The notes under the pieces were generated by a model. It saw nothing but the letters and a program-made list of their open reading frames with translations, did not search any database and was not told the origin of the DNA. From Oxalobacteraceae bacterium (GTDB taxonomy: Bacteria; Pseudomonadota; Gammaproteobacteria; Burkholderiales; Burkholderiaceae_D): a stretch of DNA of 50,548 nucleotides. Positions within the stretch are counted from its first letter, which is position 1. Each line of letters opens with the position of its first letter. The position numbers and the translations under genes are program-made. Location of the stretch: assembly GCA_027490255.1 (NCBI GenBank), contig JAIXYM010000143.1, positions 1 through 50,548 of the forward strand. Direction: 5' to 3'. This document shows, piece after piece, positions 35,410 to 43,958 of this stretch.

Positions 35410-35643
35410 AAAGACGCTGGATCCCCCCTTGCAGGGCGCGCCATGGCGAGTACGCCATGACCGTTGCGCGGGCAGACCGCATGCGGTCTGAAATCCCCGC
35501 TCCACCTTTCGCCGGGAGCGAGTGGGGAATTCGGATCGCATGCGATACGCCCACGCAGCAGTCATCACATGTAGGTGATGACTTTTGAAGAGCTGTTGGC
35601 CTCAACTACGTCATCCCGGCGAAAGCCGGGATCCAGCGTCTTT
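35410..35643. repeat. Full-length hairpin-ended repeat element, copy 2 (234 nt, MITE-like)
   Basis: Left end AAAGACGCTGGATCCC, right end GGGATCCAGCGTCTTT, exactly inverted for 16 nt. Module C is at 35470-35518, including the 18-nt perfect palindrome CAGACCGCATGCGGTCTG (35473-35490), and module B at 35561-35582 (GTCATCAC-N6-GTGATGAC). The right-hand hairpin is at about 35610-35643. No protein is encoded. It fills most of the 413-nt gap between dctP and dctQ; I see nothing else in that gap. Confidence 0.8.
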
Positions 35644-35724
35644 CGTAGTGTCTACGATGAGTTTGATAATGACAAATAAGAAGCTATTCAAAACTCCAAT
35701 GCACCCACGGATGAAGCACCGCCT

Positions 35725-36285
35725 ATGAAAATCCTCGATCATCTCGAAGAGTGGCTGATCGCGACCCTGATGGGTGCCGCGACGTTGATCATTTTTGTCG
35801 CGGTGGTGCACCGTTACGCTTCGGGATTGGCCATTCCTGGATTGCAGGACTGGCTGCTGCGTATTAACACCAGCTGGGCGCAGGAGTTGACTATCTATCT
35901 GTTTGTTTGGATGGCGAAGTTCGGTGCTGCTTATGGTGTTCGCACTGGCATTCACGTGGGCGTGGATGTGCTGGTCAACCGACTGGATGAGCGTAGTCGT
36001 CGCGGATTCATCTTGTTTGGGCTGCTGGCAGGGGCATGTTTTACCGGCATCATTGCCAGCCTCGGTGCCGACTTCGTTTACGAACTCTCGGACACTTCAA
36101 GCACTTCCGAAGTGCTCGAGCTGCCAATTTGGATCGTGTATCTGGCGATTCCTCTGGGCTCTGCCTTGATGTGCTTTCGTTTTCTTCAGGTCGCTTGGCG
36201 TTTTGCACGCGGCGGTGAATTACCGGTTCATGATCTCGCGCATGTCGAAGGCCTGAACGAAGATGCTGCGGAGGGACGCTCATGA
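35725..36285 (+). CDS. dctQ: TRAP transporter small permease DctQ
   Basis: A 186-residue membrane protein with four hydrophobic segments (about 13-32, 52-70, 93-113 and 135-153), the layout of TRAP small subunits. TSWAQELTIYLFVWMAKFGAAYGVRTGIHV-type sequence around residues 50-80 is characteristic. It joins DctM in the inner membrane; the stop overlaps the dctM start by 4 nt (ATGA). The ribosome-binding site is weak. Confidence 0.9.
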   Translation: MKILDHLEEWLIATLMGAATLIIFVAVVHRYASGLAIPGLQDWLLRINTSWAQELTIYLFVWMAKFGAAYGVRTGIHVGVDVLVNRLDERSRRGFILFGLLAGACFTGIIASLGADFVYELSDTSSTSEVLELPIWIVYLAIPLGSALMCFRFLQVAWRFARGGELPVHDLAHVEGLNEDAAEGRS

Positions 36286-37565
36286 ACTCGCTCTTCATCT
36301 TTGTTTTACTCGTTGTGCTGATGCTGACGGGTATGCCGATTTCGATCGCGCTGGGTCTGACTGTACTGAGTTTTCTGTTCACGATGACGGACGTGCCGGT
36401 GCAGGCCGTGGCACTCAAACTTTTTACTGGTATTGAAAAGTTTGAAATCATGGCCATACCGTTCTTTATCCTCGCGGGTAATTTCCTTACGCATGGTGGT
36501 GTGGCGCGACGCATGATCGAGTTTGCAACCTCCATGGTAGGACACTGGCATGGTGGACTAGCTCTGTCCGGTGTACTGGCTTGCGCCTTGTTTGCTGCCG
36601 TGTCGGGCTCGTCGCCGGCGACGGTGGTGGCGATTGGGTCGATACTGCTGCCGGCGATGCTGAAGCAGGGTTATCCGAAATCATTTGGCGCAGGTGTGGT
36701 CACGACATCCGGCGCGCTCGGCATTCTGATACCGCCATCGATTGTGATGGTGATGTATTCAGTGTCGACTAATACATCGGTGGGCAAGTTGTTCATGGCG
36801 GGTGTCATACCTGGTCTCATGCTCGCGTTTTTGCTGGGTCTGACGACTTGGGTGCTGGCCCGCAAAAGAAATTATCCTCGTATGCCACGCGCGAGCTTCG
36901 CCGAGCGCTGGCGTGCTTTCCAGCGCAGTGTCTGGGGCTTGCTGCTGATCGTGGTGGTGATCGGCGGTATCTACAGCGGCATGTTTACCCCGACCGAGGC
37001 GGCAGCCGTTTCGGCGGTGTATGCGTTTTTGATCGCGGTCTTTGTCTACAAAGATCTGACTATCCGACAGGTGCCGAAAGTCTTGCTCGACTCTGCATCG
37101 ATGTCGGCGATGCTGCTCTACATCATTACCAACGCCGTGCTGTTCTCTTTCCTCATGACCAGCGAGGGCATTCCCCAAGCAATGGCCGCCAGTATCATGG
37201 ACATGGGGCTGGGTATGGTCGGTTTTCTGCTAGTCGTGAATTTGCTGTTGCTGTTGGCCGGGAATGTGATGGAGCCTTCATCCATCGTCCTGATCATGGC
37301 GCCCATTCTGTTCCCGGTCGCGATAGCGTTGGGCGTGGATCCGGTTCATTTTGGGATCATCATGGTGGTCAATATGGAAATCGGCATGTGTCATCCGCCG
37401 GTGGGACTGAATTTATATGTTGCATCGGGGATCACGAAAATGGGGATCACTGAACTGACGATCGCTGTGCTGCCTTGGTTGATGACGATGATCGGTTTCC
37501 TGTTTCTGGTGACCTATGTACCGCAGATTTCGCTGTGGTTGCCGCGCTTGGTCTTCGGTAGTTGA
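36282..37565 (+). CDS. dctM: TRAP transporter large permease DctM
   Basis: A 427-residue ion-transporter-superfamily permease with about 12 hydrophobic helices. Family segments include AIPFFILAGNFLTHGGVARRM, ALFAAVSGSSPATVVAIGSI, SGALGILIPPSIVMVMY and FGIIMVVNMEIGMCHPPVGLNLYVA. It uses a sodium gradient with DctP-bound substrate. Length equals typical DctM proteins (about 425). Confidence 0.95.
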   Translation: MNSLFIFVLLVVLMLTGMPISIALGLTVLSFLFTMTDVPVQAVALKLFTGIEKFEIMAIPFFILAGNFLTHGGVARRMIEFATSMVGHWHGGLALSGVLACALFAAVSGSSPATVVAIGSILLPAMLKQGYPKSFGAGVVTTSGALGILIPPSIVMVMYSVSTNTSVGKLFMAGVIPGLMLAFLLGLTTWVLARKRNYPRMPRASFAERWRAFQRSVWGLLLIVVVIGGIYSGMFTPTEAAAVSAVYAFLIAVFVYKDLTIRQVPKVLLDSASMSAMLLYIITNAVLFSFLMTSEGIPQAMAASIMDMGLGMVGFLLVVNLLLLLAGNVMEPSSIVLIMAPILFPVAIALGVDPVHFGIIMVVNMEIGMCHPPVGLNLYVASGITKMGITELTIAVLPWLMTMIGFLFLVTYVPQISLWLPRLVFGS

Positions 37566-37593
37566 TCGATGAAAGCCAATTGAGAAAATAATT

Positions 37594-38082
37594 ATGAAGG
37601 CGCTTGTCACTGATATTTTTTCTGCGATTGTGCCGGCACCGTTTGGTGCGATTGGTATACGGAGCTCCGGTGACGTGTTGTACGAACTGACGTATTTGCC
37701 ACCGCAGTACAAGACGAAGGCAGCGACTGACACACTCTCAAAAAAAGTAGCAAAACAAGTAGCTGCTTATCTGAAAAATCCTGATTACGTTTTTGATCTC
37801 GATTTACCCGAAGTCGGTACCGAACATCAGCGTAAGGTGTGGACCGTCATCAATGCGATCCCTCGTGGCACGGTGCTTACCTACGGCGAGGTCGCCCACA
37901 AAATACGTTCTGCACCGCGCGCGGTCGGGCAGGCTTGTGGTGCTAACTGGTACCCACTGATCATTCCCTGTCATCGTGTGACTGCAGCGGGTGGCATCGG
38001 TGGTTTTGCACGGCATGATGGCGGCTTTCATCAAGGCGTCAAACGCTGGCTGCTGCGACACGAAAAGGTGCCGGGTTTCTGA
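37594..38082 (+). CDS. ogt: Methylated-DNA--protein-cysteine methyltransferase
   Basis: A 162-residue suicide DNA-repair protein that removes alkyl groups from O6 of guanine. The acceptor cysteine is C126 in IIPCHRV, preceded by the helix-turn-helix RAVGQACGANW (arginine finger R) and the GTVLTYGEVA segment. The C-terminus GVKRWLLRHE matches the usual KRALLALE-like end. Length is like Ogt, without the Ada regulatory domain. It shares one base with the xerD start. Confidence 0.92.
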   Translation: MKALVTDIFSAIVPAPFGAIGIRSSGDVLYELTYLPPQYKTKAATDTLSKKVAKQVAAYLKNPDYVFDLDLPEVGTEHQRKVWTVINAIPRGTVLTYGEVAHKIRSAPRAVGQACGANWYPLIIPCHRVTAAGGIGGFARHDGGFHQGVKRWLLRHEKVPGF

Positions 38083-38999
38083 TGAAGACAGCAGCGCCAA
38101 CAGAAGAGCGTCCGGGACAAGCGGCCGCCGACGAGTTCTGTGATGCGCTCTGGCTGGAAGATGGTTTGTCAAAAAATACGCTGGAGGCCTATAAGCGCGA
38201 TCTGCTGCTGTTTGCCAATTGGCTGATGACGGAACGATCAAAAACTTTGTACGACGCGACAGATGCTGATTTGAATGCGTACTTTGCGTTCAAGCATGCG
38301 GGCAGCAAGGCCAGTTCGGCCAATCGTCGTTTGGCTGTATTGCGGCGGTTTTATCAGTTCGCGCTGCGCAATCATCGGGTTAGCGCAGATCCCTGTTTGC
38401 GATTGCATTCGGCAAAGCAGCCGCCAAGATTTCCCAAGACGCTGTCTGAACAACATGTCGAGTCTTTGCTGGCCGCGCCCGATGTGAATGTCGCGCTGGG
38501 ACTGCGTGACAGAACCATGCTCGAGGTGATGTATGCCAGTGGCTTGCGGGTATCGGAACTGGTGCTACTTAAGAGTGTTGAAGTGGGTATGAATGAAGGT
38601 GTTTTGCGTGTGACGGGCAAGGGTAACAAGACGCGGCTGGTGCCGTTCGGTGAAGAGGCGCGTGCCTGGATAGAGCGCTATCTGCGTGATGCTCGCAGCC
38701 AGATCCTCGGTGGCAAAGTGAATGATGCGCTGTTCGTCACCGCGCTGGGTGGTCCCATGACTCGGCAAATGTTCTGGACGCTGATAAAAAAATACGCGCT
38801 GCAGGCGGGTGTGAATGTACCGCTCTCACCACATACCTTGCGCCATGCGTTCGCGACACATTTGCTCAATCATGGCGCTGACTTGCGTGTGGTTCAGTTA
38901 TTACTGGGGCATGCAGATATATCGACTACGCAGATTTATACGCATGTCGCGCGCGAGCGCCTCAAGAAAATCCATGCGCAGCATCATCCGCGAGGCTGA
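38082..38999 (+). CDS. xerD: Tyrosine recombinase XerD
   Basis: A 305-residue site-specific recombinase that, with XerC, resolves chromosome dimers at dif. An N-terminal SAM-like core-binding domain (about 15-105) is followed by the catalytic domain with R156 (ASGLRVSEL), K180 (GKGNKTRLVP), H251 and R254 (HTLRHAFATHLL), H277 (LGHADISTTQIYTH) and nucleophile Y286. All six active-site residues are present. E. coli XerD has 298 residues. Neighbours are housekeeping, so this is the chromosomal Xer enzyme and not a phage integrase. Confidence 0.92.
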   Translation: MKTAAPTEERPGQAAADEFCDALWLEDGLSKNTLEAYKRDLLLFANWLMTERSKTLYDATDADLNAYFAFKHAGSKASSANRRLAVLRRFYQFALRNHRVSADPCLRLHSAKQPPRFPKTLSEQHVESLLAAPDVNVALGLRDRTMLEVMYASGLRVSELVLLKSVEVGMNEGVLRVTGKGNKTRLVPFGEEARAWIERYLRDARSQILGGKVNDALFVTALGGPMTRQMFWTLIKKYALQAGVNVPLSPHTLRHAFATHLLNHGADLRVVQLLLGHADISTTQIYTHVARERLKKIHAQHHPRG

Positions 39000-39045
39000 T
39001 GAATCAACTATTGCATAATGGCGAATCTTCAATGATGGGAATAGC

Positions 39046-39711
39046 ATGAACACGGCCACAATGAACATGATTCTGTTTGCAATGGGCGCTTATCTGATTG
39101 GCTCGGTGTCTTTTGCCATTGTGGTCAGCAAACTACTCCGGCTTGAAGACCCGCGCACTTATGGTTCGCAAAATCCCGGCGCGACCAATGTGCTCAGAAC
39201 CGGCAATAAACTGGCGGCTGTGCTGACACTGCTAGGTGATTGTGCAAAAGGTTGGTTTGCCGTAGTGCTGGCTATCTATTTCAGTACGCCGCTAGAGCTC
39301 GGTATAGCCGGCGTCTCACTTGCCGCATTTGCCGTGTTTGCTGGGCATGTGTGGCCGGTGTTTTTTGGATTCAAGGGTGGGAAAGGTGTGGCAACCGCGC
39401 TGGGTGTGCTCCTCGCGCTCAGTCCTCCGGTAGGCGTGACGACGCTGTGCACTTGGGTCATCATCGCTTACACCTATCGTTACTCTTCACTGGCAGCGCT
39501 GGTGGCAGCGGTGTTTGCACCCATCTACCAGTTATTGCTGTTTGGCCCTGGTGTCAAATTGGTGGCAATCTTCCTGATGAGCGCTGTGTTGATTTATCGT
39601 CACCGCGGCAACATTGCCAATCTTAGAGCTGGCACAGAAACCCGGCTGGCCAGACGCTCCGATAAAAAATCTCAGGAAGATCCCGCTTCTGAACAAGCGA
39701 AGGACGGCTAA
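39046..39711 (+). CDS. plsY: Glycerol-3-phosphate acyltransferase PlsY
   Basis: A 221-residue inner-membrane enzyme that acylates glycerol-3-phosphate from acyl-phosphate, upstream of PlsC (encoded at 10073). Conserved motifs are [35 protein letters not shown] and [21 protein letters not shown]. Five hydrophobic segments are seen. The second ATG at 39061 could be the real start. Its stop lies 8 nt from that of convergent tsaD. Confidence 0.94.
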   Translation: MNTATMNMILFAMGAYLIGSVSFAIVVSKLLRLEDPRTYGSQNPGATNVLRTGNKLAAVLTLLGDCAKGWFAVVLAIYFSTPLELGIAGVSLAAFAVFAGHVWPVFFGFKGGKGVATALGVLLALSPPVGVTTLCTWVIIAYTYRYSSLAALVAAVFAPIYQLLLFGPGVKLVAIFLMSAVLIYRHRGNIANLRAGTETRLARRSDKKSQEDPASEQAKDG

Positions 39712-39719
39712 GAGATTGA

Positions 39720-40742
39720 TCAGTCGATCGCATCCAGCGGCCAGCGCGGTTTGACATTAAAGCCGTAATCAAAGTGCGCGGCTTGCGGATAGCGCGCAAT
39801 GCGTAATGCACCTGCTAGCGCGATCATGGCGCCGTTGTCGGTACACAGCGCCAGATCCGGATAAAACACTTCGAAACGTTTTTTTGCTGCTGCTTCATTC
39901 AATGCTTTGCGTAGCTGCGCATTCGCGCCTACGCCGCCTGCGATCACGAGACGTTTCATGCCAGTCTGCTTGATCGCTGCCAAACATTTTGCGACCAACA
40001 CCTCGACGATCGCATCTACAAAGGCACGTGCGATAGCGGCGCGTATTGTTTCGGTCAATTCGCCTTCCTGTTTTTTCACCAGCGTGAGTACGGCTGTTTT
40101 CAAACCGGAGAAGCTGAAATCCAGATTTTTGGAATGCAGCATCGGGCGTGGCAGTTCAAACATACTTGGGTCGCCTGATTCTGCGAGGCGAGAAATAGCA
40201 GGCCCGCCGGGATAGCCAAGCCCAAGCAGTTTGGCCGATTTATCGAAAGCCTCACCGGCAGCATCATCGAGCGTTTCACCGAGCATCGTGTACTCACCTA
40301 CATCGTCCACTCGCATCAGTTGCGTGTGACCGCCCGATACCAGCAGGGCGACAAAAGGAAATTCAGGTGCTTGTGCCGCCAGCAAAGGTGACAATAGATG
40401 ACCTTCGAGATGGTGAACGCCGATCACTGGTTTGTTAAGTGCCAGCGCCAGACCATTCGCTACCGATGCGCCAACCAGTAGCGCGCCGGCCAGACCCGGA
40501 CCTTGCGTGTAAGCGATCGCATCAATCGATGAGACGGATTCCCCGCTATCGCTGAGCACTTGTTCCAGCAAAGGTATTGCGCGACGCACATGATCGCGCG
40601 AAGCTAGTTCAGGTACGACGCCGCCATAGGCTTCGTGCATCGCAACCTGAGAATGCAGGGCATGCGCAAGCAGTCCGCGTTCGGTGTCATACAAAGCGAT
40701 ACCGGTTTCATCGCAGGAGGATTCGACACCGAGAACGATCAT
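39720..40742 (-). CDS. tsaD: tRNA N6-adenosine threonylcarbamoyltransferase TsaD
   Basis: A 340-residue ASKHA-fold enzyme that transfers the threonylcarbamoyl group to A37 of ANN-decoding tRNAs, working with TsaB and TsaE (encoded at 31411). Metal ligands H111 and H115 lie in [13 protein letters not shown]; the N-terminal [13 protein letters not shown] and [15 protein letters not shown] are the family signatures, and [12 protein letters not shown] near the C-terminus supplies the third ligand. Confidence 0.96.
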   Translation of the reverse strand: MIVLGVESSCDETGIALYDTERGLLAHALHSQVAMHEAYGGVVPELASRDHVRRAIPLLEQVLSDSGESVSSIDAIAYTQGPGLAGALLVGASVANGLALALNKPVIGVHHLEGHLLSPLLAAQAPEFPFVALLVSGGHTQLMRVDDVGEYTMLGETLDDAAGEAFDKSAKLLGLGYPGGPAISRLAESGDPSMFELPRPMLHSKNLDFSFSGLKTAVLTLVKKQEGELTETIRAAIARAFVDAIVEVLVAKCLAAIKQTGMKRLVIAGGVGANAQLRKALNEAAAKKRFEVFYPDLALCTDNGAMIALAGALRIARYPQAAHFDYGFNVKPRWPLDAID

Positions 40743-41058
40743 GGGAAATGTTTGGAGGATAGCAAGCTGTGTTCAGGCGGTATTGTAAGTGAAAGTCGGC
40801 AACGCACCGTCGCGTGGTACGAAGGTCGTTACGCCGGGTAATGAATGCCGCTACCTCAACTCATTCACATGTACCAGCAGCACTGCCAGGCTATCGGTAG
40901 GCCTCGCCGGCAGTACGGCATTGATCAGTAGTTTCGCGGTGTCTTCATTAACGAACGAAAGATAACTGCAGAATAATCAAACCAGATGATTCCTACGAAA
41001 CTCGCTGCAACTTATTAAAACATATCGCTACTCATAGTGCTCTTAAAGGGAGGTAACT
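40743..41058. other. Spacer between tsaD and the F-box gene
   Basis: A 316-nt divergent spacer. Its last 60 nt are AT-rich and end in a strong ribosome-binding site, GGGAGG, 8 nt before the F-box gene ATG. A TTCG-N16-TTCG (hrpII-type) box as used by Ralstonia effector genes was looked for and not found. No further gene or RNA recognised. Confidence 0.5.
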
Positions 41059-42882
41059 ATGGCAGCTGTTAATCAATGGGGTAAGCGTTCATCGACTGAT
41101 GTACCGGTAGCAGAACCGGAGGCTCAGCGAAGAAGACTCGATGTAAACGATTCATCTTCAAATTCTTCATCGGACATTCCATCAGTCACATCTCAGGCAT
41201 TGACCTTGTCGCCATTCGAAGAACTGCCCGGTGATGTTGTTCAGCATCTGTTTCTGCAAATGGATCGTCGAACACAAGGTGTTATGGCGCAGTGCTCGAA
41301 ATTTTATTCGGATATTGCTAAAAAATCCCACTGGGATAAGGCCGGCTCGCTGGTTGAGAACGGGAAGTTACGTCGTACTGCCTCTCATGATGAAAGTGTT
41401 TTTTCTAAGCGACGTGCTGAGTTGCCGAGCAACCTAGTCTCATGGCCGAATCATAATGAAGGATTGAATCGACCCGCTTCCGGGCAAGCGCCGATGACTG
41501 ATCGCGAAATAGGCTTCTGGTTAGGTTGTCATCATTCGCATATTTCGCTCGCAGATGCCGCGACTCCACAGCTGATGTCAGGCTTGTCAATGGCTTCTCA
41601 CTGGCGATCGTTGTCACTGACGATTGATCTGAATCGATGTAGCCTGTCCGATCTCCTGCAACCGTTAATCGATGAGCTCGGCGCGCAGCCAGCAGCTGCG
41701 CCGCGCGAGCTGTTTCTGGATATTAACGGGGGTTATGCGAACTCAAGCTTGGTGGTGCCTGATGCGCTTTGGAACGGTCGTCTTGAGTTGGTTGGCCTTG
41801 ATTTGGATGGATTTGAGAATCTTCAGCAAATCCTGCTCCAGTTTAAACAGGCCCTCACGCTTCGTTATCTTAGCGTCGTATCTCTTCAAGACAAGTCAAT
41901 AGAACACGTGCTGAGTGCTATCGGTAAGCACTTTCCCGAGCTACAACACCTCCAATTGATATCCGAAGAAAGCACATGTGTTCAAGATAAAAATAGTCTG
42001 GTTACCTTTCAGCGCGACCACCCATGGTTACAATTTTTTTCCCTCGATTTTAGTCATGTGGACCGATTTGGAGACGATCCGTTTGAATTTCCAGTTTTAA
42101 ATGTCCGGAATTTTTCTTTGACATCAGACTATTTTATTGATAGACATGGGAAATTTTCTGATTGGCTAGCGACAAATAATGTGTTGGAAGAATTGAGGAT
42201 AAAAGTGGATCATTGTAAATTTAATAAAGGCGAGGATTTTCGGCAGTTTGCAAAAGCAGTCGGCGTCAACCAGTCTTTATGCACGTTATATGTTGGCGGA
42301 AATTCTGATACGGTATTTGATACTTCCTTTAAAGAATCACCATTCAAACAGTGCCTCGTTGATTTTGCGGAAGGTGTTTCCTGCAATACGCATCTCAGGA
42401 AATTAATTTTGTCATTTGATTTAATTAATTTTTTGCAAAGTGAGCATTCGTCCAAGTGGCAGATTGTGAAGCACCTCGAGTCGCTTGAGGCAGTGAATCC
42501 TGGATTGATATTCGAAATAGCGGATCCCATGCAGGAAGACAGCATTTATTGCAGGGTATTTGGAGCAGTTATCAAAGGGAAATCAGCGCCAATAAGGATT
42601 CCCGCAAATGAATTTGTCGAAAGATTCGGATGGTTAAGCGCTGAACAAATGCCGAGTCCTGAATTTGATGTCGAATTCCAAGTCGACATGCCAACATGGG
42701 GTAATGGGGCCTTCAGGAAGATGATCGGTCACTTGAGTATGCGTGACAAAGACAAGAAAAAATTGATCCTAGAGGGTTTGAGCGACGGAAGTCTGGCAAA
42801 GGAGAGCATTCAAGTACTTCGTATCGTTCCGAAGGAAGATTCGCAAGAGGAAGCGCTATCAGACTCTGATGAGGATCGTTGA
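41059..42882 (+). CDS. F-box and leucine-rich-repeat-like protein, candidate host-targeted effector
   Basis: A 607-residue protein unlike its housekeeping neighbours. Residues 1-48 are low-complexity, rich in Ser (DSSSNSSSD at 31-39) and with a basic patch QRRRLD at 23-28. Residues 52-95 fit the F-box pattern: PFEELPGDVVQHLFLQMDRR, then QGVMAQCSKFYSDIAKKSHW. From about 183 to 460, roughly ten segments of the leucine-rich type recur at 20-30-residue spacing, for example LRYLSVVSLQDKSIEHVL, ELQHLQLI, VLEELRIKVDHC and HLRKLILSFDLINFL. A charged tail ends the protein (EALSDSDEDR). F-box proteins bridge substrates to SCF ubiquitin ligases in eukaryotes; bacterial ones (Ralstonia GALA, Legionella AnkB) are secreted effectors. 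No signal peptide is visible. The 3' half is AT-rich (about 32% GC by hand in 42121-42240), suggesting transfer. Confidence 0.75.
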   Translation: MAAVNQWGKRSSTDVPVAEPEAQRRRLDVNDSSSNSSSDIPSVTSQALTLSPFEELPGDVVQHLFLQMDRRTQGVMAQCSKFYSDIAKKSHWDKAGSLVENGKLRRTASHDESVFSKRRAELPSNLVSWPNHNEGLNRPASGQAPMTDREIGFWLGCHHSHISLADAATPQLMSGLSMASHWRSLSLTIDLNRCSLSDLLQPLIDELGAQPAAAPRELFLDINGGYANSSLVVPDALWNGRLELVGLDLDGFENLQQILLQFKQALTLRYLSVVSLQDKSIEHVLSAIGKHFPELQHLQLISEESTCVQDKNSLVTFQRDHPWLQFFSLDFSHVDRFGDDPFEFPVLNVRNFSLTSDYFIDRHGKFSDWLATNNVLEELRIKVDHCKFNKGEDFRQFAKAVGVNQSLCTLYVGGNSDTVFDTSFKESPFKQCLVDFAEGVSCNTHLRKLILSFDLINFLQSEHSSKWQIVKHLESLEAVNPGLIFEIADPMQEDSIYCRVFGAVIKGKSAPIRIPANEFVERFGWLSAEQMPSPEFDVEFQVDMPTWGNGAFRKMIGHLSMRDKDKKKLILEGLSDGSLAKESIQVLRIVPKEDSQEEALSDSDEDR

Positions 42883-42992
42883 GTTGATTTGGCTGGGTTG
42901 CGGAGTAATCTCAGGCTATATGCAAGCAATACAAGGCTGATCGAAAGCAACCGAAGACGACTGGACTATCGCCGGCAGTGTAAGCTTGCGAT

Positions 42993-43958
42993 ATGTCCAG
43001 TAACTCTCAACTATTCCCCGCCGCGCCTTTCATCCGTGAGATCGGTCGCGGCAAGAAAGGCGCGCGCGATCTGTCCCGCGACGATGCGCGCGTGCTTTAT
43101 AACGCGATGCTCGAAGGGCGGGTATCCGACCTTGAGCTGGGTGCCTTGCTGATCGGCATGCGGATCAAGGGTGAGTCGGTGAACGAGATTGGCGGTTTTC
43201 TTGATGCGGCCGAAGCTTCCTTTGAGCCTTTGCAGGCGCCGCTATCCGATAGTGCGCCTGTCGTCATTCCCAGTTACAACGGTTCGCGTCAGATGCCTAA
43301 CCTCACGCCCTTACTTGCCTTTCTTTTGGCGCGCGAGGGTGTTCCGGTACTGATCCACGGTGTGCTGAATGATCCGGGACGCGTGACGACCGCCGAGATA
43401 TTGTCAGAGATGGGCATAACGCCTTTGCAGGATGCAAAGGATCTGTCAGCAGCATTCGCGCAGCAGCGCCCGGTGTTCATGCCCATTGCAGCGCTCGCAC
43501 CACGGTTGCACCACCTGCTGGAGCTGCGCCGTGTACTTGGTTTGCGCAACTCCACGCATACGCTGGTGAAAATCATGCAGCCCTTCGCTCAGCCCGCTTT
43601 GCGGCTGGTCTCGTACACGCATCCCGAGTATCTGACGATGCTGACCGACTATTTTGCTACGGCCGCACCGGCATCGCGCGGCGATATTTTTCTGATGCGT
43701 GGCACTGAAGGCGAAACGGTGGCGAATGCAAAACGGGCTCAGGCGGTGACCTGGTTTCATCAGAATCAGGCGACAGAGTTAATCGAGAAACAGGCGCCGG
43801 TCGATGAATCACCGCCCTTGCCGGCGTCCAGTGATGCCAAAACGACCGCAGACTGGATCCGGCAAGCGCTTGAGGGAAAGCAGCCAGTGCCCGAGCCGAT
43901 TGCCGAGCAGGTGCGGCAATGCGTGCAGGTGGCGCGGCAGATGCGAGCGCGTCCATGA
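42993..43958 (+). CDS. ybiB: YbiB/TrpD2-family nucleic-acid-binding protein
   Basis: A 321-residue protein with the glycosyltransferase family 3 (anthranilate phosphoribosyltransferase-like) fold. GRGKKGARDLSRDDARVLYNAMLEGRVSDLELGALLIGMRIKGES is split over residues 15-62 and matches the small helical domain; the GTG/GDN catalytic glycine motifs of TrpD are changed (SYNGSRQMPNLTPLLAF). E. coli YbiB (TrpD2) binds nucleic acid and lacks the TrpD activity, so tryptophan synthesis is not implied. A possible promoter TTGATT-N16-TAATCT lies at 42884-42911. The stop overlaps the next gene by 4 nt. Confidence 0.85.
   Translation: MSSNSQLFPAAPFIREIGRGKKGARDLSRDDARVLYNAMLEGRVSDLELGALLIGMRIKGESVNEIGGFLDAAEASFEPLQAPLSDSAPVVIPSYNGSRQMPNLTPLLAFLLAREGVPVLIHGVLNDPGRVTTAEILSEMGITPLQDAKDLSAAFAQQRPVFMPIAALAPRLHHLLELRRVLGLRNSTHTLVKIMQPFAQPALRLVSYTHPEYLTMLTDYFATAAPASRGDIFLMRGTEGETVANAKRAQAVTWFHQNQATELIEKQAPVDESPPLPASSDAKTTADWIRQALEGKQPVPEPIAEQVRQCVQVARQMRARP

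Noticed and set aside
38082..38999. Tyrosine recombinase as sign of a prophage or integron
   Set aside because: Residues and length fit the housekeeping XerD, the neighbours are core genes, and no attC or att-like repeats or phage genes are seen.
41059..42882. Direct assignment of the F-box protein to the Ralstonia GALA family
   Set aside because: The GAxALA repeat word is missing and no hrpII-type box was found upstream; only the general F-box plus LRR layout is shared.
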